A DNA stretch of 49,362 nucleotides from Planctomycetaceae bacterium. GTDB lineage: Bacteria; Planctomycetota; SZUA-567. The position numbers were made by a program, and so were the translations under genes. How positions within the stretch are numbered: position 1 is the first letter of the stretch; the number at the start of each line of letters is the position of its first letter. Where the stretch lies: NCBI GenBank assembly GCA_021205245.1, contig JAJPXZ010000023.1, positions 42,924 through 92,285 on the forward strand. The letters are read 5' to 3'. Below are positions 16,164-24,385 of this stretch, in pieces. The notes beneath the pieces are model-generated. The model did not search any database, was not told where the DNA came from, and saw only the letters and a program-made list of their open reading frames with translations.

Positions 16164-17060
16164 TTACAGATCGTCCTTGGTGATGAGCAGGAGCTGAACC
16201 GGGACAACGGGGGGCAGCTTCTGGCCCTTGGCGGCGGCATAGCCGGCCTTGGCGCTTTCGTAACCGAGACCGGAGGCGTTGCCGTCGATGGTGCCGACGA
16301 GCAGGCCGTCGCGGATGGCGTTACGGGCTTCGGAGGTGCCGTCGAAGCCGATGATGCCCACGTCGGAGCCGACCGCCTGGGCCGCCTGCGACGCGCCGAG
16401 CGCCATTTCGTCATTGGTGGCGAAGAGGTACTTCATGTCGGGGAACGAGGTCAGCATGTTTTCCATGACCGTCATGCCGAGAGCGCGTTCCGAATTGGCG
16501 GGCTGCTTGGAGACAACGGTGATCTTCGGGTTCTTGGCAATCTGATCCTCGGCGCCCTGCACGCGATCGATGTGGGTCTGGTGGCCCATGACGCCGGTGA
16601 TCAGGCCGACTTCGCCGCCGTCCGGCAGGTTCTTGGCGATGTATGCGCCCGCGAGGGTGCCGCCGTCATAGTTCTTTGAGCCGACATACGCCTGCTTTTT
16701 CGGCCAATCCGCATCGGTGTCAAAAATAACGACGGGAATGCCGGCTTCGGCAGCGCGGTCGAGGGTGGGGATGACTTCCTGCGCGCCGCAAGGGGCGATG
16801 ACCAGGCAGTCGACTTCGTTGGTGATCTGGTCTTCAATGATCTGGATCTGCTGCTGGACATTGATCTCGCGGTCGGGAGCCAGAACGTGGATGGTCACGT
16901 CGGGATTTTCCGACGCGAATTTTTCCGCGCCTTCACGAACCGTGCGCCACCATTCCGAATCCATCGCCTTGGTGATGAGGGATATTGTTACCTTTTCCCC
17001 AGCGCCTGCCACACCGACACACAGGCAGAACAAGAGTGCTGCAACCAACACTTTCCGCAT
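16164..17060 (-). CDS. Periplasmic sugar-binding protein (RbsB-like)
   Basis: A 298-residue type 1 periplasmic binding protein. A signal peptide (MRKVLVAALLFCLCVGVAGAG) starts at 17060 with GGGAGAAA upstream. Family landmarks include DSEWWRTVREGAEKFA, EDQITNEVDCLVIAP, GIPVVIFDTDAD, YVGSKNYDGGTLAGAYIA and GIIGFDGTSEARNAIRDG. These fit sugar ABC systems of the ribose/galactose type. No ATPase or permease gene is adjacent, so it would use a transporter encoded elsewhere or act as a chemoreceptor ligand carrier. Its leader holds three palindromes (17095-17147), suggesting strong local control. Confidence 0.88.
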   Translation of the reverse strand: MRKVLVAALLFCLCVGVAGAGEKVTISLITKAMDSEWWRTVREGAEKFASENPDVTIHVLAPDREINVQQQIQIIEDQITNEVDCLVIAPCGAQEVIPTLDRAAEAGIPVVIFDTDADWPKKQAYVGSKNYDGGTLAGAYIAKNLPDGGEVGLITGVMGHQTHIDRVQGAEDQIAKNPKITVVSKQPANSERALGMTVMENMLTSFPDMKYLFATNDEMALGASQAAQAVGSDVGIIGFDGTSEARNAIRDGLLVGTIDGNASGLGYESAKAGYAAAKGQKLPPVVPVQLLLITKDDL

Positions 17061-17094
17061 GGCTTTCTCCCTAATTATACAAAATCCGAACGAA

Positions 17095-17147
17095 CCGAAA
17101 CATATTTCGGGATGGACATCCATCCCGGGTTATAAACGTTTTCGTTT
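17095..17147 (-). promoter_or_regulatory. Cluster of palindromes upstream of sugar-binding protein gene
   Basis: Three inverted repeats lie within 53 bp. CCGAAA-4-TTTCGG occupies 17095-17110. CGGGATGGA-2-TCCATCCCG occupies 17108-17127 (perfect 9-bp arms). AAACG-4-CGTTT occupies 17134-17147, resembling LacI-family operators. They lie 35-87 bp before the start codon. Some may be repressor sites and the middle one may act as a leader RNA hairpin. Confidence 0.5.
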
Positions 17148-17284
17148 CTCCGCCAAGGACGGCGGCGGGTGGAGATTCTTGGGGGCGGAATGGAGCGTGA
17201 AGTAATCGTAAGTCAGTGTCTAATAGTGGTAGAGTATCCCCTCGGATGGAGACGTTTGTAACCACCGGCCGAGGATTGGTCAAG

Positions 17285-17314
17285 AAAAATCAATGTACTA
17301 TCTGAATGATTTTT
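17285..17314. terminator. AT-rich hairpin after HldE-Nudix gene
   Basis: AAAAATCA (17285-17292) pairs with TGATTTTT (17307-17314) just downstream of the minus-strand gene. T-runs on both strands could allow termination, but the stem is weak. Confidence 0.35.
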
Positions 17315-17327
17315 ACGTGAAGACCGC

Positions 17328-18263
17328 CTATTCCTCACCTGGTCCCAGGTACGAATAGCCGGGCCACTCGCCCTTGTGCCAGGCATGGTCGAGCCAGATG
17401 CGGCGTCCGACAACCGTCCCTTCTTCGGTCCGCATACGCTCCTGCGAGAACCAGGCGACAGCTTCGATAGCGGCATCGCGGGGAGCGGTGAGAACCTCTC
17501 CCGATTCGCCCTCGGGCAGCGATGCGGCAAAGACGGCGAGACTGAGGTGAAAATCAACGCGCGTTTCGATGCGTTCAATAATGCCCAGGAAAGGGCCGAC
17601 CGTGACCTCGAGGCCGGTTTCTTCCAGCGTTTCGCGGCGCGCTGTTTCGGGTAACGTTTCGCCGTGGTGGTGACCGCCGCCCGGAGGCGACCACTTGACG
17701 CCGTCCATATACCTGGTCGCCACCATGAGCATGTCGCCCGCGCGGTTACGAACCAGGGTGCAGGCGGCGGAAATGATGATCTCCGGGTTGAGGCGTTGAA
17801 TCTTTTTGACCAGGAGGGTGGTCGATACTCCGGGAATAAGCGGGGTGATGACGATGCGGCCGCCGTTTTCCTCGACTGCGCGCCGCTCCAATTGATTTAG
17901 CGAGTCGGGGGTATAGTCGCCGGATTTGGTCCAGACGGCGGGTTTGATGGCCTCGATCTCGTGCTCGCAGGTTTGGCTGTCGAAAGTGACGACGCGGTCG
18001 ACCGCCTCGAGCGCGGCCAGGGTCTCGGCGCGGTCGTCCTGATTGCAGATGGGGCGATCGTTTCCTTTGAGCCGCCGCACCGACGCGTCGGAATTCAGGC
18101 CGACGACGAGGACATCGCCAAGGGCGCGGGCGGCGGCGAGGGCGCGGGTATGACCGGCGTGGAGCAGGTCGAAGCAGCCGTTTGTCCACACGACGGTTTT
18201 GCCTTCACGCCGCCAGGCGGCGCACTCGGCCGCGAGGGCGTCGAGGGTTTGGATTTTATTCAT
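17328..18263 (-). CDS. HldE cytidylyltransferase-type domain fused to Nudix hydrolase
   Basis: A 311-residue fusion. Residues about 1-160 match the RfaE domain II (HldE C-terminal) nucleotidyltransferase that makes ADP-heptose from heptose-1-phosphate: VVWTNGCFDLLHAGHTRAL with the HxGH motif at 35-38, VVGLNSDASVRRLKG, and IPGVSTTLLVKKI. Residues about 165-305 are a Nudix domain with a full Nudix box at 197-219 (REtlEETGL core). The kinase half of HldE is absent. Nudix enzymes hydrolyse nucleoside diphosphate derivatives, so the second domain may police ADP-sugar or nucleotide by-products. The gene ends the TPR-DUF6599 run. A GT9 heptosyltransferase elsewhere in the window could use its product. 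Confidence 0.85.
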   Translation of the reverse strand: MNKIQTLDALAAECAAWRREGKTVVWTNGCFDLLHAGHTRALAAARALGDVLVVGLNSDASVRRLKGNDRPICNQDDRAETLAALEAVDRVVTFDSQTCEHEIEAIKPAVWTKSGDYTPDSLNQLERRAVEENGGRIVITPLIPGVSTTLLVKKIQRLNPEIIISAACTLVRNRAGDMLMVATRYMDGVKWSPPGGGHHHGETLPETARRETLEETGLEVTVGPFLGIIERIETRVDFHLSLAVFAASLPEGESGEVLTAPRDAAIEAVAWFSQERMRTEEGTVVGRRIWLDHAWHKGEWPGYSYLGPGEE

Positions 18264-18293
18264 GGTTCGGGAACTTTCCTGTGGGATGAAATG

Positions 18294-19334
18294 CTACTCC
18301 GCCTTGCGGCGACGGAACGGATTCCAGCGTCGGCGTTCGCCTGACTCTTCGCCGCTCTCCTTGGCGAGATTCTTGACCTCGTCGATGCGCTCCATAACGC
18401 GCTCGATAAGCACCTCGCCCTTATCGTAGCCGTCCGGCCGGGCGGCGATGATCAGGGCGTTATGGTAGGCTCCGAATACCACGCGGCCCTGGTTCGGGTC
18501 GACCGCCTTGGTCAGCTTCATATTTCCCATCGTATACTCTTCGATGTATTCGGCGTGGAGCTTGAGGTAGGCGGTGTAATCGCGGTGCAGTTCCGCCGCT
18601 TCCTTGGTCGAGTACTTGGTGATGATGAAGACGTCGGAGGCGACGCTGCCGCCCCCCGGCGCGCTGGCCCATACCGACGGCGGCAGGAAGGAGATATTGA
18701 AGGTAAATCCAGGGGTCAGGGCGATGGTGTCTTTGTTGATGCCCTCGACCTCGATGTATTCGAAGCCGTCGGGTTTTTCATCGCGGCTGCCGGCAGGCAG
18801 GTGATCGTCAATATACCTGGCTATGGGCATGAGGTCGGGCGCTTTACCCTTGCCGGAGTAGAGGATTTTAACAAACATTTTTCCCCGGTAAAAGTACAGG
18901 TTCCGATTCTGGCGGGCGGCGTCCACCACTCCCTCCGCGCCGACGTCAACCGACGTCCCCGCGCCACGCAGCACTTTGCCGCGGTGATGGTGGAACAGAC
19001 CCGCGGCCGAGGTCGGGCTTTCCATGGTGGCTATTTCGATGCTGACACGGTCCTTGGGTCCACCGTAGATATAATCGCACGACTTCATGTTGATGAGGCC
19101 GAATTGCAGATAAGGGTTGCCGGCCGCGCCATAAATCTCCTGAAATTCCTCAGGCTTATGGGAGACCACCTTACCCGTCGTGTACAAATTCTCGACGTCT
19201 TCGTCGCCCGGAAACAAGCCGCCCTTTTCGCCGCTGCGATTGCGGCCAAAGAAAGGCATGCCGGCATCGCAGATGCCGGCCAAGGCGATAAAGAGGACTA
19301 AAACAACGATGAAGGTTTTTCGATTTTCTTGCAT
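18294..19334 (-). CDS. Secreted DUF6599-like protein
   Basis: A 346-residue exported protein with signal peptide MQENRKTFIVVLVLFIALAG and cleavage near CDAG. It carries the DUF6599-like pattern EIYGAAGNPYLQFGL followed by VSIEIATMESPTSAAGLFHHHR, and a second half with SDVFIITKYSTKEAAELH. The C-terminus is strongly basic (RRRWNPFRRRKAE). No enzymatic motif is visible and the family has no known function. The first 37 bp overlap the end of the upstream TPR gene, so the two are coupled. The HldE-Nudix gene follows 30 bp downstream. Confidence 0.7.
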   Translation of the reverse strand: MQENRKTFIVVLVLFIALAGICDAGMPFFGRNRSGEKGGLFPGDEDVENLYTTGKVVSHKPEEFQEIYGAAGNPYLQFGLINMKSCDYIYGGPKDRVSIEIATMESPTSAAGLFHHHRGKVLRGAGTSVDVGAEGVVDAARQNRNLYFYRGKMFVKILYSGKGKAPDLMPIARYIDDHLPAGSRDEKPDGFEYIEVEGINKDTIALTPGFTFNISFLPPSVWASAPGGGSVASDVFIITKYSTKEAAELHRDYTAYLKLHAEYIEEYTMGNMKLTKAVDPNQGRVVFGAYHNALIIAARPDGYDKGEVLIERVMERIDEVKNLAKESGEESGERRRWNPFRRRKAE

Positions 19335-20041
19335 GTCTCTTCCCTGGTTGACCCCTGCTTATCCTCGGTTCGACGGATACGGTCGGCCTCGGCGAGGTTG
19401 CGCCGGGCCGCCTGACTGGAGGGATCTATTTCCAATGCCTGCCGGAAAAACTCCACCGCCTCGCGGTATTTGCCGGATGACATATTGATTATGCCCATGT
19501 TGTTGGCGGCGCTGGCATCGCGCGGATTGAGTTCGAGCGCGCGGCGAAATGCGGCGAGCGCTTCGTCCTGGCGGTTGGCTCGCCAGAGGGCCGCCCCCAT
19601 ATTGTTATGCAGGACCGGGGACTGCGGATTAAGATCCACGGCCTTGCGGTAGAAGTCCAGCGCCGCATCGGAATTGCCGAGTCGGTCCTGGGCTATCCCC
19701 ATATTGACGGTGGCTTCGAAGTCGTCCGGCTGGAGGGTGAGGGCGCGCTCGAGTTTGCGAATCGCCCGTTCGGTCTCGCCCCGGTTGAGGAGGAGATAGC
19801 CCCAATTGTTCCAGACGCGGTTGTCGTCGGGGCAATCGTCGGCGAGGGTGGAGAAAAGTTCTTCCGCCTCGTCCTCGCGGCCGGTTTGCGCGAGAAGGGA
19901 TGCATAGGACACCGCCATGTCGACGTTGTCCGGTTCGTTGGACCAGGCGTCGAGCAATAAGCGCGTCGCCTCCTCTGGCTGCCCTTCGGCAAGGAGGCGC
20001 GCAGCTTCGTTGAGGCGCGGGTCGTGGCTATCTGTATGCAT
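19298..20041 (-). CDS. Tetratricopeptide repeat protein
   Basis: A 247-residue cytoplasmic protein made of about six TPR units of 34 residues spanning residues 8-225, for example VWNNWGYLLLNRGETERAIRKLERAL and ATVNMGIAQDRLGNSDAALDFYRKAV. TPRs mediate protein contacts; no other domain or signal peptide is present. It heads a minus-strand run with DUF6599 and HldE-Nudix genes. Its last 37 bp overlap the DUF6599 start. Partners cannot be inferred. Confidence 0.85.
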   Translation of the reverse strand: MHTDSHDPRLNEAARLLAEGQPEEATRLLLDAWSNEPDNVDMAVSYASLLAQTGREDEAEELFSTLADDCPDDNRVWNNWGYLLLNRGETERAIRKLERALTLQPDDFEATVNMGIAQDRLGNSDAALDFYRKAVDLNPQSPVLHNNMGAALWRANRQDEALAAFRRALELNPRDASAANNMGIINMSSGKYREAVEFFRQALEIDPSSQAARRNLAEADRIRRTEDKQGSTREETCKKIEKPSSLF

Positions 20042-20417
20042 TTATCCGTATTTTAAGACTGACGGCACGAATAGCAGCAAAAAAATGTAGTTCCGGGTCT
20101 CCGCCACCCATGGCCCGGCATTCCGCCCCTCTCGATCGATGGACAACCAGAACAGACAATCCGTCTGGATATCCCTGTTACGACAAATAATATACGATTA
20201 ATCGGTTCAACCATTTTATATAGGCCAATACCCGAAAAATATTAGCCAATTTACCTTGACAAACCAGCACCGCTGTCTGATAGTGAATCCTATTAAAAAG
20301 TATTTATCTTTAAAGAACGACAAGCTCTCATGAGCTTAATGGTAATCTATTGGAAATATTTTTGAAAAACGGGATCCCACAATGACAACGACGACGCGAC
20401 GGCAGGAGGAGGGGGAT
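20042..20417. other. Divergent intergenic region
   Basis: This stretch between the TPR gene (minus) and the symporter gene (plus) has no gene. It is AT-rich from about 20170 onward and holds a plausible promoter for the symporter at 20256-20284. Nothing else is recognisable. Confidence 0.6.
20256..20284 (+). promoter_or_regulatory. Sigma-70 type promoter for the symporter gene
   Basis: Perfect -35 TTGACA (20256-20261), a 17-base spacer and -10 GATAGT (20279-20284, four of six matches). It would leave a leader of about 125 bases before the symporter start. Confidence 0.5.
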
Positions 20418-21803
20418 ATGAACCTGCCATTGGACGCACAAACCGGTAAATTAAATACGCTTATCCGGCTGGCCTACGGCAGCGGCGACGTCGCCTGCAA
20501 TGTCGTCTTCGGTATGGCGAGTACGCTTTTGGCGCTGTTTTACACCGACTACGCCGGGGTGCCGCCAATAACCGTCGGCGCGGTGATGCTTGCCTCGCGA
20601 ATCTTCGACGGGTTCTCCGACGTGATTATGGGGCAGATCGTTTTCAAAACCCAATCGCGCTGGGGACAGTCGCGGCCGTGGATCCTGCGGATGGCGTTCC
20701 CGTTCGCGCTCTCCGCCGTTCTCCTGTTCACCGTGCCGCAGACAACCGCTTCGTTGCAGTTCTGGTACATTTTCATCACCTATAATTTCTGCACAACCGT
20801 TTGCTACACCGCCATCAATCTGCCCTATGGCTCGCTCTCCTCCATGATGTCCCGCGACGGCAAGGAACGGGAGCTGCTGTCGGTTTTCCGGATGGCGATG
20901 TCTCCCATCGGGCGCATCATTTCGGTGTCGTTGACCCTTCCTTTCGTGAAGCTGTTTGGCGACGATCAGCGGGCCTGGATTATCAGTATGTCGATTTGGG
21001 CTAGCATAGCGCTGGTGTTGCTGCTGTTCTGCTTTGCCTTTTGCAAGGAGACGGTCCATATACCGGGGCGGGAAAGCCAGCGCGACTTCACCTTCAGGAA
21101 AAACGTCGGGGCGCTGGTGCGGAACAATTATTTCTGGGCCGTGCTTGTGCTGTGGGGAATGCAGGGAACGTCGCAGACCGTGACCGGCACGATTATGCCA
21201 TACTACTGCAAATACATCTTCCAGAATGAAACGTGGATGTATAGCAGCCTCTATTTCATGGAAACGGTGACGATAATAATTTCCATCATTCTGTGTCCGC
21301 TGGTGCGCCGCTACGCCAGCAAGCGGAACTGCATCGCTTATGGCGCGGTCCTGGTGCTGGTGAGCCAGTTTATCTTCATGCTTGCTCCGCAGAGCTTCCC
21401 GCTGTGCGTCGCCACGACAATCCTGCGCGGTATCGGCCAGGCCCCGCTCAGCGCCTTTGTCTTCAGCATGCTTGGGGACGCGGTGGAATTTGGCCAATGG
21501 AAAACACGGGTGCGGCAGGAGAGTTTTGTCTTTTCCGGCGGGTCGGTGGGGACCAAGGTCGGCATGGGAGCGTCGCAGGCCATAATCACCGGCTATATGA
21601 CATACAGCGGCTATCTGGCTTCGACCGGCGAGACGCTGGTGCAGCCGCAGTCGGCATTGAATGCGATTGTGAATATCTATTTGATTGGCCCGGTGCTGGT
21701 GTGGCTGGTCGTGCTGCTGGTGTGCTGGTTTTACCGGCTGGATGATAAATATCCGTCCATCATGGAAGAATTGCTCGAGCGGGAGAAACGCGGAGAATTG
21801 TAA
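20418..21803 (+). CDS. GPH-family sugar:cation symporter (MelB-like)
   Basis: A 461-residue, 12-helix transporter of the glycoside-pentoside-hexuronide:cation symporter family. MelB-type landmarks are LAYGSGDVACNVVFGM near the N-terminus, RIFDGFSDVIMGQI with the cation-site acidic residues, WGQSRPWIL, NLPYGSLSSMMSRD, and GDAVEFGQWKTRVRQE in the C-terminal half. I chose the ATG at 20418, preceded by AGGAGG; an upstream ATG at 20382 has no site. It stands alone, with no glycosidase beside it, so the substrate is unknown. Confidence 0.9.
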   Translation: MNLPLDAQTGKLNTLIRLAYGSGDVACNVVFGMASTLLALFYTDYAGVPPITVGAVMLASRIFDGFSDVIMGQIVFKTQSRWGQSRPWILRMAFPFALSAVLLFTVPQTTASLQFWYIFITYNFCTTVCYTAINLPYGSLSSMMSRDGKERELLSVFRMAMSPIGRIISVSLTLPFVKLFGDDQRAWIISMSIWASIALVLLLFCFAFCKETVHIPGRESQRDFTFRKNVGALVRNNYFWAVLVLWGMQGTSQTVTGTIMPYYCKYIFQNETWMYSSLYFMETVTIIISIILCPLVRRYASKRNCIAYGAVLVLVSQFIFMLAPQSFPLCVATTILRGIGQAPLSAFVFSMLGDAVEFGQWKTRVRQESFVFSGGSVGTKVGMGASQAIITGYMTYSGYLASTGETLVQPQSALNAIVNIYLIGPVLVWLVVLLVCWFYRLDDKYPSIMEELLEREKRGEL

Positions 21804-22000
21804 CAGTTGCGCAATGCCGACGAAGCGTCACTCCTGCCGTCACGGCTGCGTGATGGCCTGGTGGCGATGTGCGGGGTGGGATTGATCCTGGTCATATCCT
21901 GACGCTGGTGCCGTCTGGTCAGTTGCATTGGGCATATTTCGTTTTGTCCCCAAGAAAAATAAAATACTTCTTCCATTTGGCGGAGGTTTTAGTATAGTGG

Positions 22001-22026
22001 CAACCTAACTACTATTAGTTAGGTTG
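22001..22026. promoter_or_regulatory. Operator of the TetR-family regulator
   Basis: CAACCTAACT and AGTTAGGTTG form perfect 10-bp arms around a 6-bp spacer. The palindrome starts three bases after a TATAGT -10 hexamer (21993-21998) and about 30 bp before the regulator start. This is the classic place for self-repression by a TetR protein. Confidence 0.8.
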
Positions 22027-22056
22027 TAATTTTGGTAATCCACAGGAGTTATAGTC

Positions 22057-22644
22057 TTGAAGACGAAAGAATTGGACGAGCTGGCCGACCTCAGCTCCCT
22101 CCAGCGTTTTGCGCTCCGCCGCTTTGCCGAGCAGGGGTATTATGGTACCAAGTTGTCCCATATCGCCGAGGATGCCGGCATCAAGCCGCCGTCCGTGTAT
22201 GCCCATTTTAAAAACAAGGAGGCCTTGTTTTTAAGTTTGATTCCCGCAGCCGTCGGTTACGAACTCGCCCACATGGAAGCCATGCTGGCCGACTCGGCTC
22301 CTCACCAGAAAGTCCTGCTCGGGTATTTAGAGAGTATTGGTGCCCGATTCAAAGCCACCCACCATATGCGCTTTCTTATTCAGGCCGCATTTTTGCCGCC
22401 GCCGGAACTGATTAAACCAGTCTGTAAACAGATGGACGCTTTTTTCGCGGATCAGGAAGCGATGGTGCGGCGATACTTCGGCGACGTCCCGGCGGGAAAA
22501 TTGGAACCGGAGACGTTGGCGGCTGCTTACCTGGGCATTATGGACAGCCTGATGACCACGATTCTTTTTGCCGGGCTCAGCGATTACACCAGTAGGCTCC
22601 ATGCCCTGTGGGCCGTATTCGAGTTGGCGTTGGAGAGGAAATAA
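22057..22644 (+). CDS. TetR/AcrR-family transcriptional regulator
   Basis: A 195-residue regulator with an N-terminal TetR helix-turn-helix (about residues 12-58: FALRRFAEQGYYGTKLSHIA, then GIKPPSVYAHFKNKEALF) and a helical ligand-binding domain. The start is a TTG at 22057 with AGGAG eight bases upstream; no in-frame ATG occurs before the middle of the gene. A perfect palindrome sits at its promoter, and a drug/proton antiporter gene begins 2 bp after its stop. The pair is very likely a self-regulated efflux operon induced by a toxic substrate. Confidence 0.92.
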   Translation: MKTKELDELADLSSLQRFALRRFAEQGYYGTKLSHIAEDAGIKPPSVYAHFKNKEALFLSLIPAAVGYELAHMEAMLADSAPHQKVLLGYLESIGARFKATHHMRFLIQAAFLPPPELIKPVCKQMDAFFADQEAMVRRYFGDVPAGKLEPETLAAAYLGIMDSLMTTILFAGLSDYTSRLHALWAVFELALERK

Positions 22645-22646
22645 CC

Positions 22647-23882
22647 ATGACAACCATGAAACGCACCGTTGGAAAAGACGGTGCTGTCGGCGCGGGGTTC
22701 CTGGTGATTCTTGGCGCGCTTACCGCTTTTGATTCCATGTCCATAGATATGTACCTGCCGGCCTTTTCCGCTATCCAGGAAAACCTCGGTCTCGAGTTGG
22801 GAACGCTGCAAATGTCCCTCTCCGTGTTCCTGCTCGGCCTTGCCGTAGGCCAGGCGGTATCGGGACCGCTGGTCGATTCGTATGGCAGAAAGACGCCGCT
22901 GCTGATCGGTATCGCCGTCTTTGGCGCAGCCTCGGCGATGGTGGCAATGGCGACAGGAAGCTGGACGCTGTTGGCGGGGCGGTTCCTCCAGGGGCTGGGC
23001 GGCGCAACCGGGTTGGTTATCCCCCGGGCGATTGTCGGCGATATCTTCAAGGAAGGCGAGGCGACGAAGATTTTCACCCTGCTTATCCAGATCCAGTCGA
23101 TCTGCCCCATTGTCGCACCCGTCCTTGGCGGACTGCTGCTGGACGCGTGGGGATGGCGGTCGGTGTTCTGGATTGTCGTTGCGTTTGTCGTGGTTGCCCT
23201 GGCGGCGACAGTGTGGCGCGTGCCGGAGACCCACCCGCCGGAGCGGCGCATCGCGATGACGTTCCGGAACGTTGTCTCGTCATACGGCTCATTGTTTGCC
23301 AACCGGCGCTACCTCGGTATGACCTTTTCAATGGGTTTTATCATGGCGACGCTGTTCGGGTACATCAGCGGGTCGTCCTATGTTTTCATGACCTATTACG
23401 GGCTGTCGGCCAGAACCTACAGCATTATCTTCGCTGTCTTCTCAATCGGGATGATTGTTGCCGGACAACTTAATTTCATCCTGGTCAAGCGGGTGGGGCT
23501 GCGCCGGTTTCTGGGCATGGGATTTGCGGTTCACCTGATCTTTATCGTGGCGTTTCTGGTGGCGGTGTTTCTGGGCGGCGCGACTGTCTGGACTGCGATT
23601 GTACTTCTCTTCCTTGCCCTTTCGACGCTCGGGCTGCTTTTTGGCGGCCTTACATCGGAATCGATGTTCAGCGCGTCGGAGGAGCTGATGGGAACGGCGT
23701 CGGCGCTGTTGGGCGTGGTGCAGTACGCCTGCGGTGCGGCGGCGGGTATTGTGCTGAGTTTGTTCGGGAGCGGCGGCCTCGTCCCCTACGCGAGTCTGTT
23801 GTTCGTGTGCTCGGCGTTGGCGTTTGTGTGCTGGCGCTCGTCAGTTGATCTGCCGGGTGTGCGGGACGGCGACAGCGACTAG
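22647..23882 (+). CDS. MFS drug efflux transporter (Bcr/CflA type)
   Basis: A 411-residue, 12-helix major facilitator of the DHA1 Bcr/CflA subfamily. It has the N-terminal SIDMYLPAFSAI motif typical of Bcr/CflA, VSGPLVDSYGRKTPLLIG (motif A), GRFLQGLGGATGLVIPRAIV (motif B/C region) and PIVAPVLGGLLLDAWGWRSVFW. The start at 22647 follows GGAGAGGAA. It is co-transcribed with the preceding TetR regulator, so expression should rise when the regulator binds an inducer. Family members export bicyclomycin, chloramphenicol, sulfonamides or metabolites; the substrate here is unknown. Confidence 0.92.
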   Translation: MTTMKRTVGKDGAVGAGFLVILGALTAFDSMSIDMYLPAFSAIQENLGLELGTLQMSLSVFLLGLAVGQAVSGPLVDSYGRKTPLLIGIAVFGAASAMVAMATGSWTLLAGRFLQGLGGATGLVIPRAIVGDIFKEGEATKIFTLLIQIQSICPIVAPVLGGLLLDAWGWRSVFWIVVAFVVVALAATVWRVPETHPPERRIAMTFRNVVSSYGSLFANRRYLGMTFSMGFIMATLFGYISGSSYVFMTYYGLSARTYSIIFAVFSIGMIVAGQLNFILVKRVGLRRFLGMGFAVHLIFIVAFLVAVFLGGATVWTAIVLLFLALSTLGLLFGGLTSESMFSASEELMGTASALLGVVQYACGAAAGIVLSLFGSGGLVPYASLLFVCSALAFVCWRSSVDLPGVRDGDSD

Positions 23883-23893
23883 GATAAAACAGT

Positions 23894-23927
23894 GCCCGCC
23901 ACGGCGTTTTGCCGGTAGCGGGCTTTT
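23894..23927 (+). terminator. Terminator after the efflux gene
   Basis: GCCCGC (23894-23899) with an inner GGC pairs with GCC and GCGGGC (23918-23923), followed by TTTT. Confidence 0.75.
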
Positions 23928-24012
23928 ACCGTCACCCCTGACCAAACAGCCCGCTTTGCTGTGAGGCGGAGGCAGAACAGCCATATTGGCATCAGTGGAT
24001 CCAGACGTCGTG

Positions 24013-24354
24013 TTATGCAGGTGTGGATACGCCTTCGTCAATGCGTTCAATTTTAAAGATGACCGGTCGGGTACCATCATTACAGCAGGCAATCATCATT
24101 TTCTCATCGTTTGTCCAGCCGCGCATAATGGAGCCGCCCTGTAAAGCGGTATAGACATATCTGCTGATCGCATCCCATGCTTCTGAACAAAAATTCCCAT
24201 GCAACAGGCGGAAGTAGTCGTCGGTTTCCACCATGATTTCCTGACCGTCTTCGAAAATTTGGCATTTCCCCACATTGGGATCGGCGAGATATTTATCCGC
24301 CAGATCTTGATAATACTCACGCCGCAACACAGTGATTTTTACCTTATGCTTCAT
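24013..24354 (-). CDS. TIGR04076 family protein
   Basis: A 113-residue protein matching the TIGR04076 pattern: MKHKVKITVLRREYYQDLAD at the start, CQIFEDGQEIMVE, FCSEAWDAISRYVYTALQGG, and the hallmark ACCNDGTRPVIFKIERI near the end. The paired cysteines and the FKIERI ending are characteristic. No function is known. AGGAGA precedes the start. It lies 31 bp downstream of an arginase-like gene on the same strand, so the two probably form an operon. Confidence 0.8.
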   Translation of the reverse strand: MKHKVKITVLRREYYQDLADKYLADPNVGKCQIFEDGQEIMVETDDYFRLLHGNFCSEAWDAISRYVYTALQGGSIMRGWTNDEKMMIACCNDGTRPVIFKIERIDEGVSTPA

Positions 24355-24385
24355 CGCTTTCTCCTCTTGCGAGTGGGGTGGTGTT

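Noticed and set aside
20451..21497. Long minus-strand frame across the symporter gene
   Set aside because: Antisense to a clear 12-helix transporter; the product is His/Arg-rich without family features.
22908..23900. A mobile element or defence island around the efflux genes
   Set aside because: No transposase, integrase, terminal repeats or defence domains were found here or elsewhere in the window.
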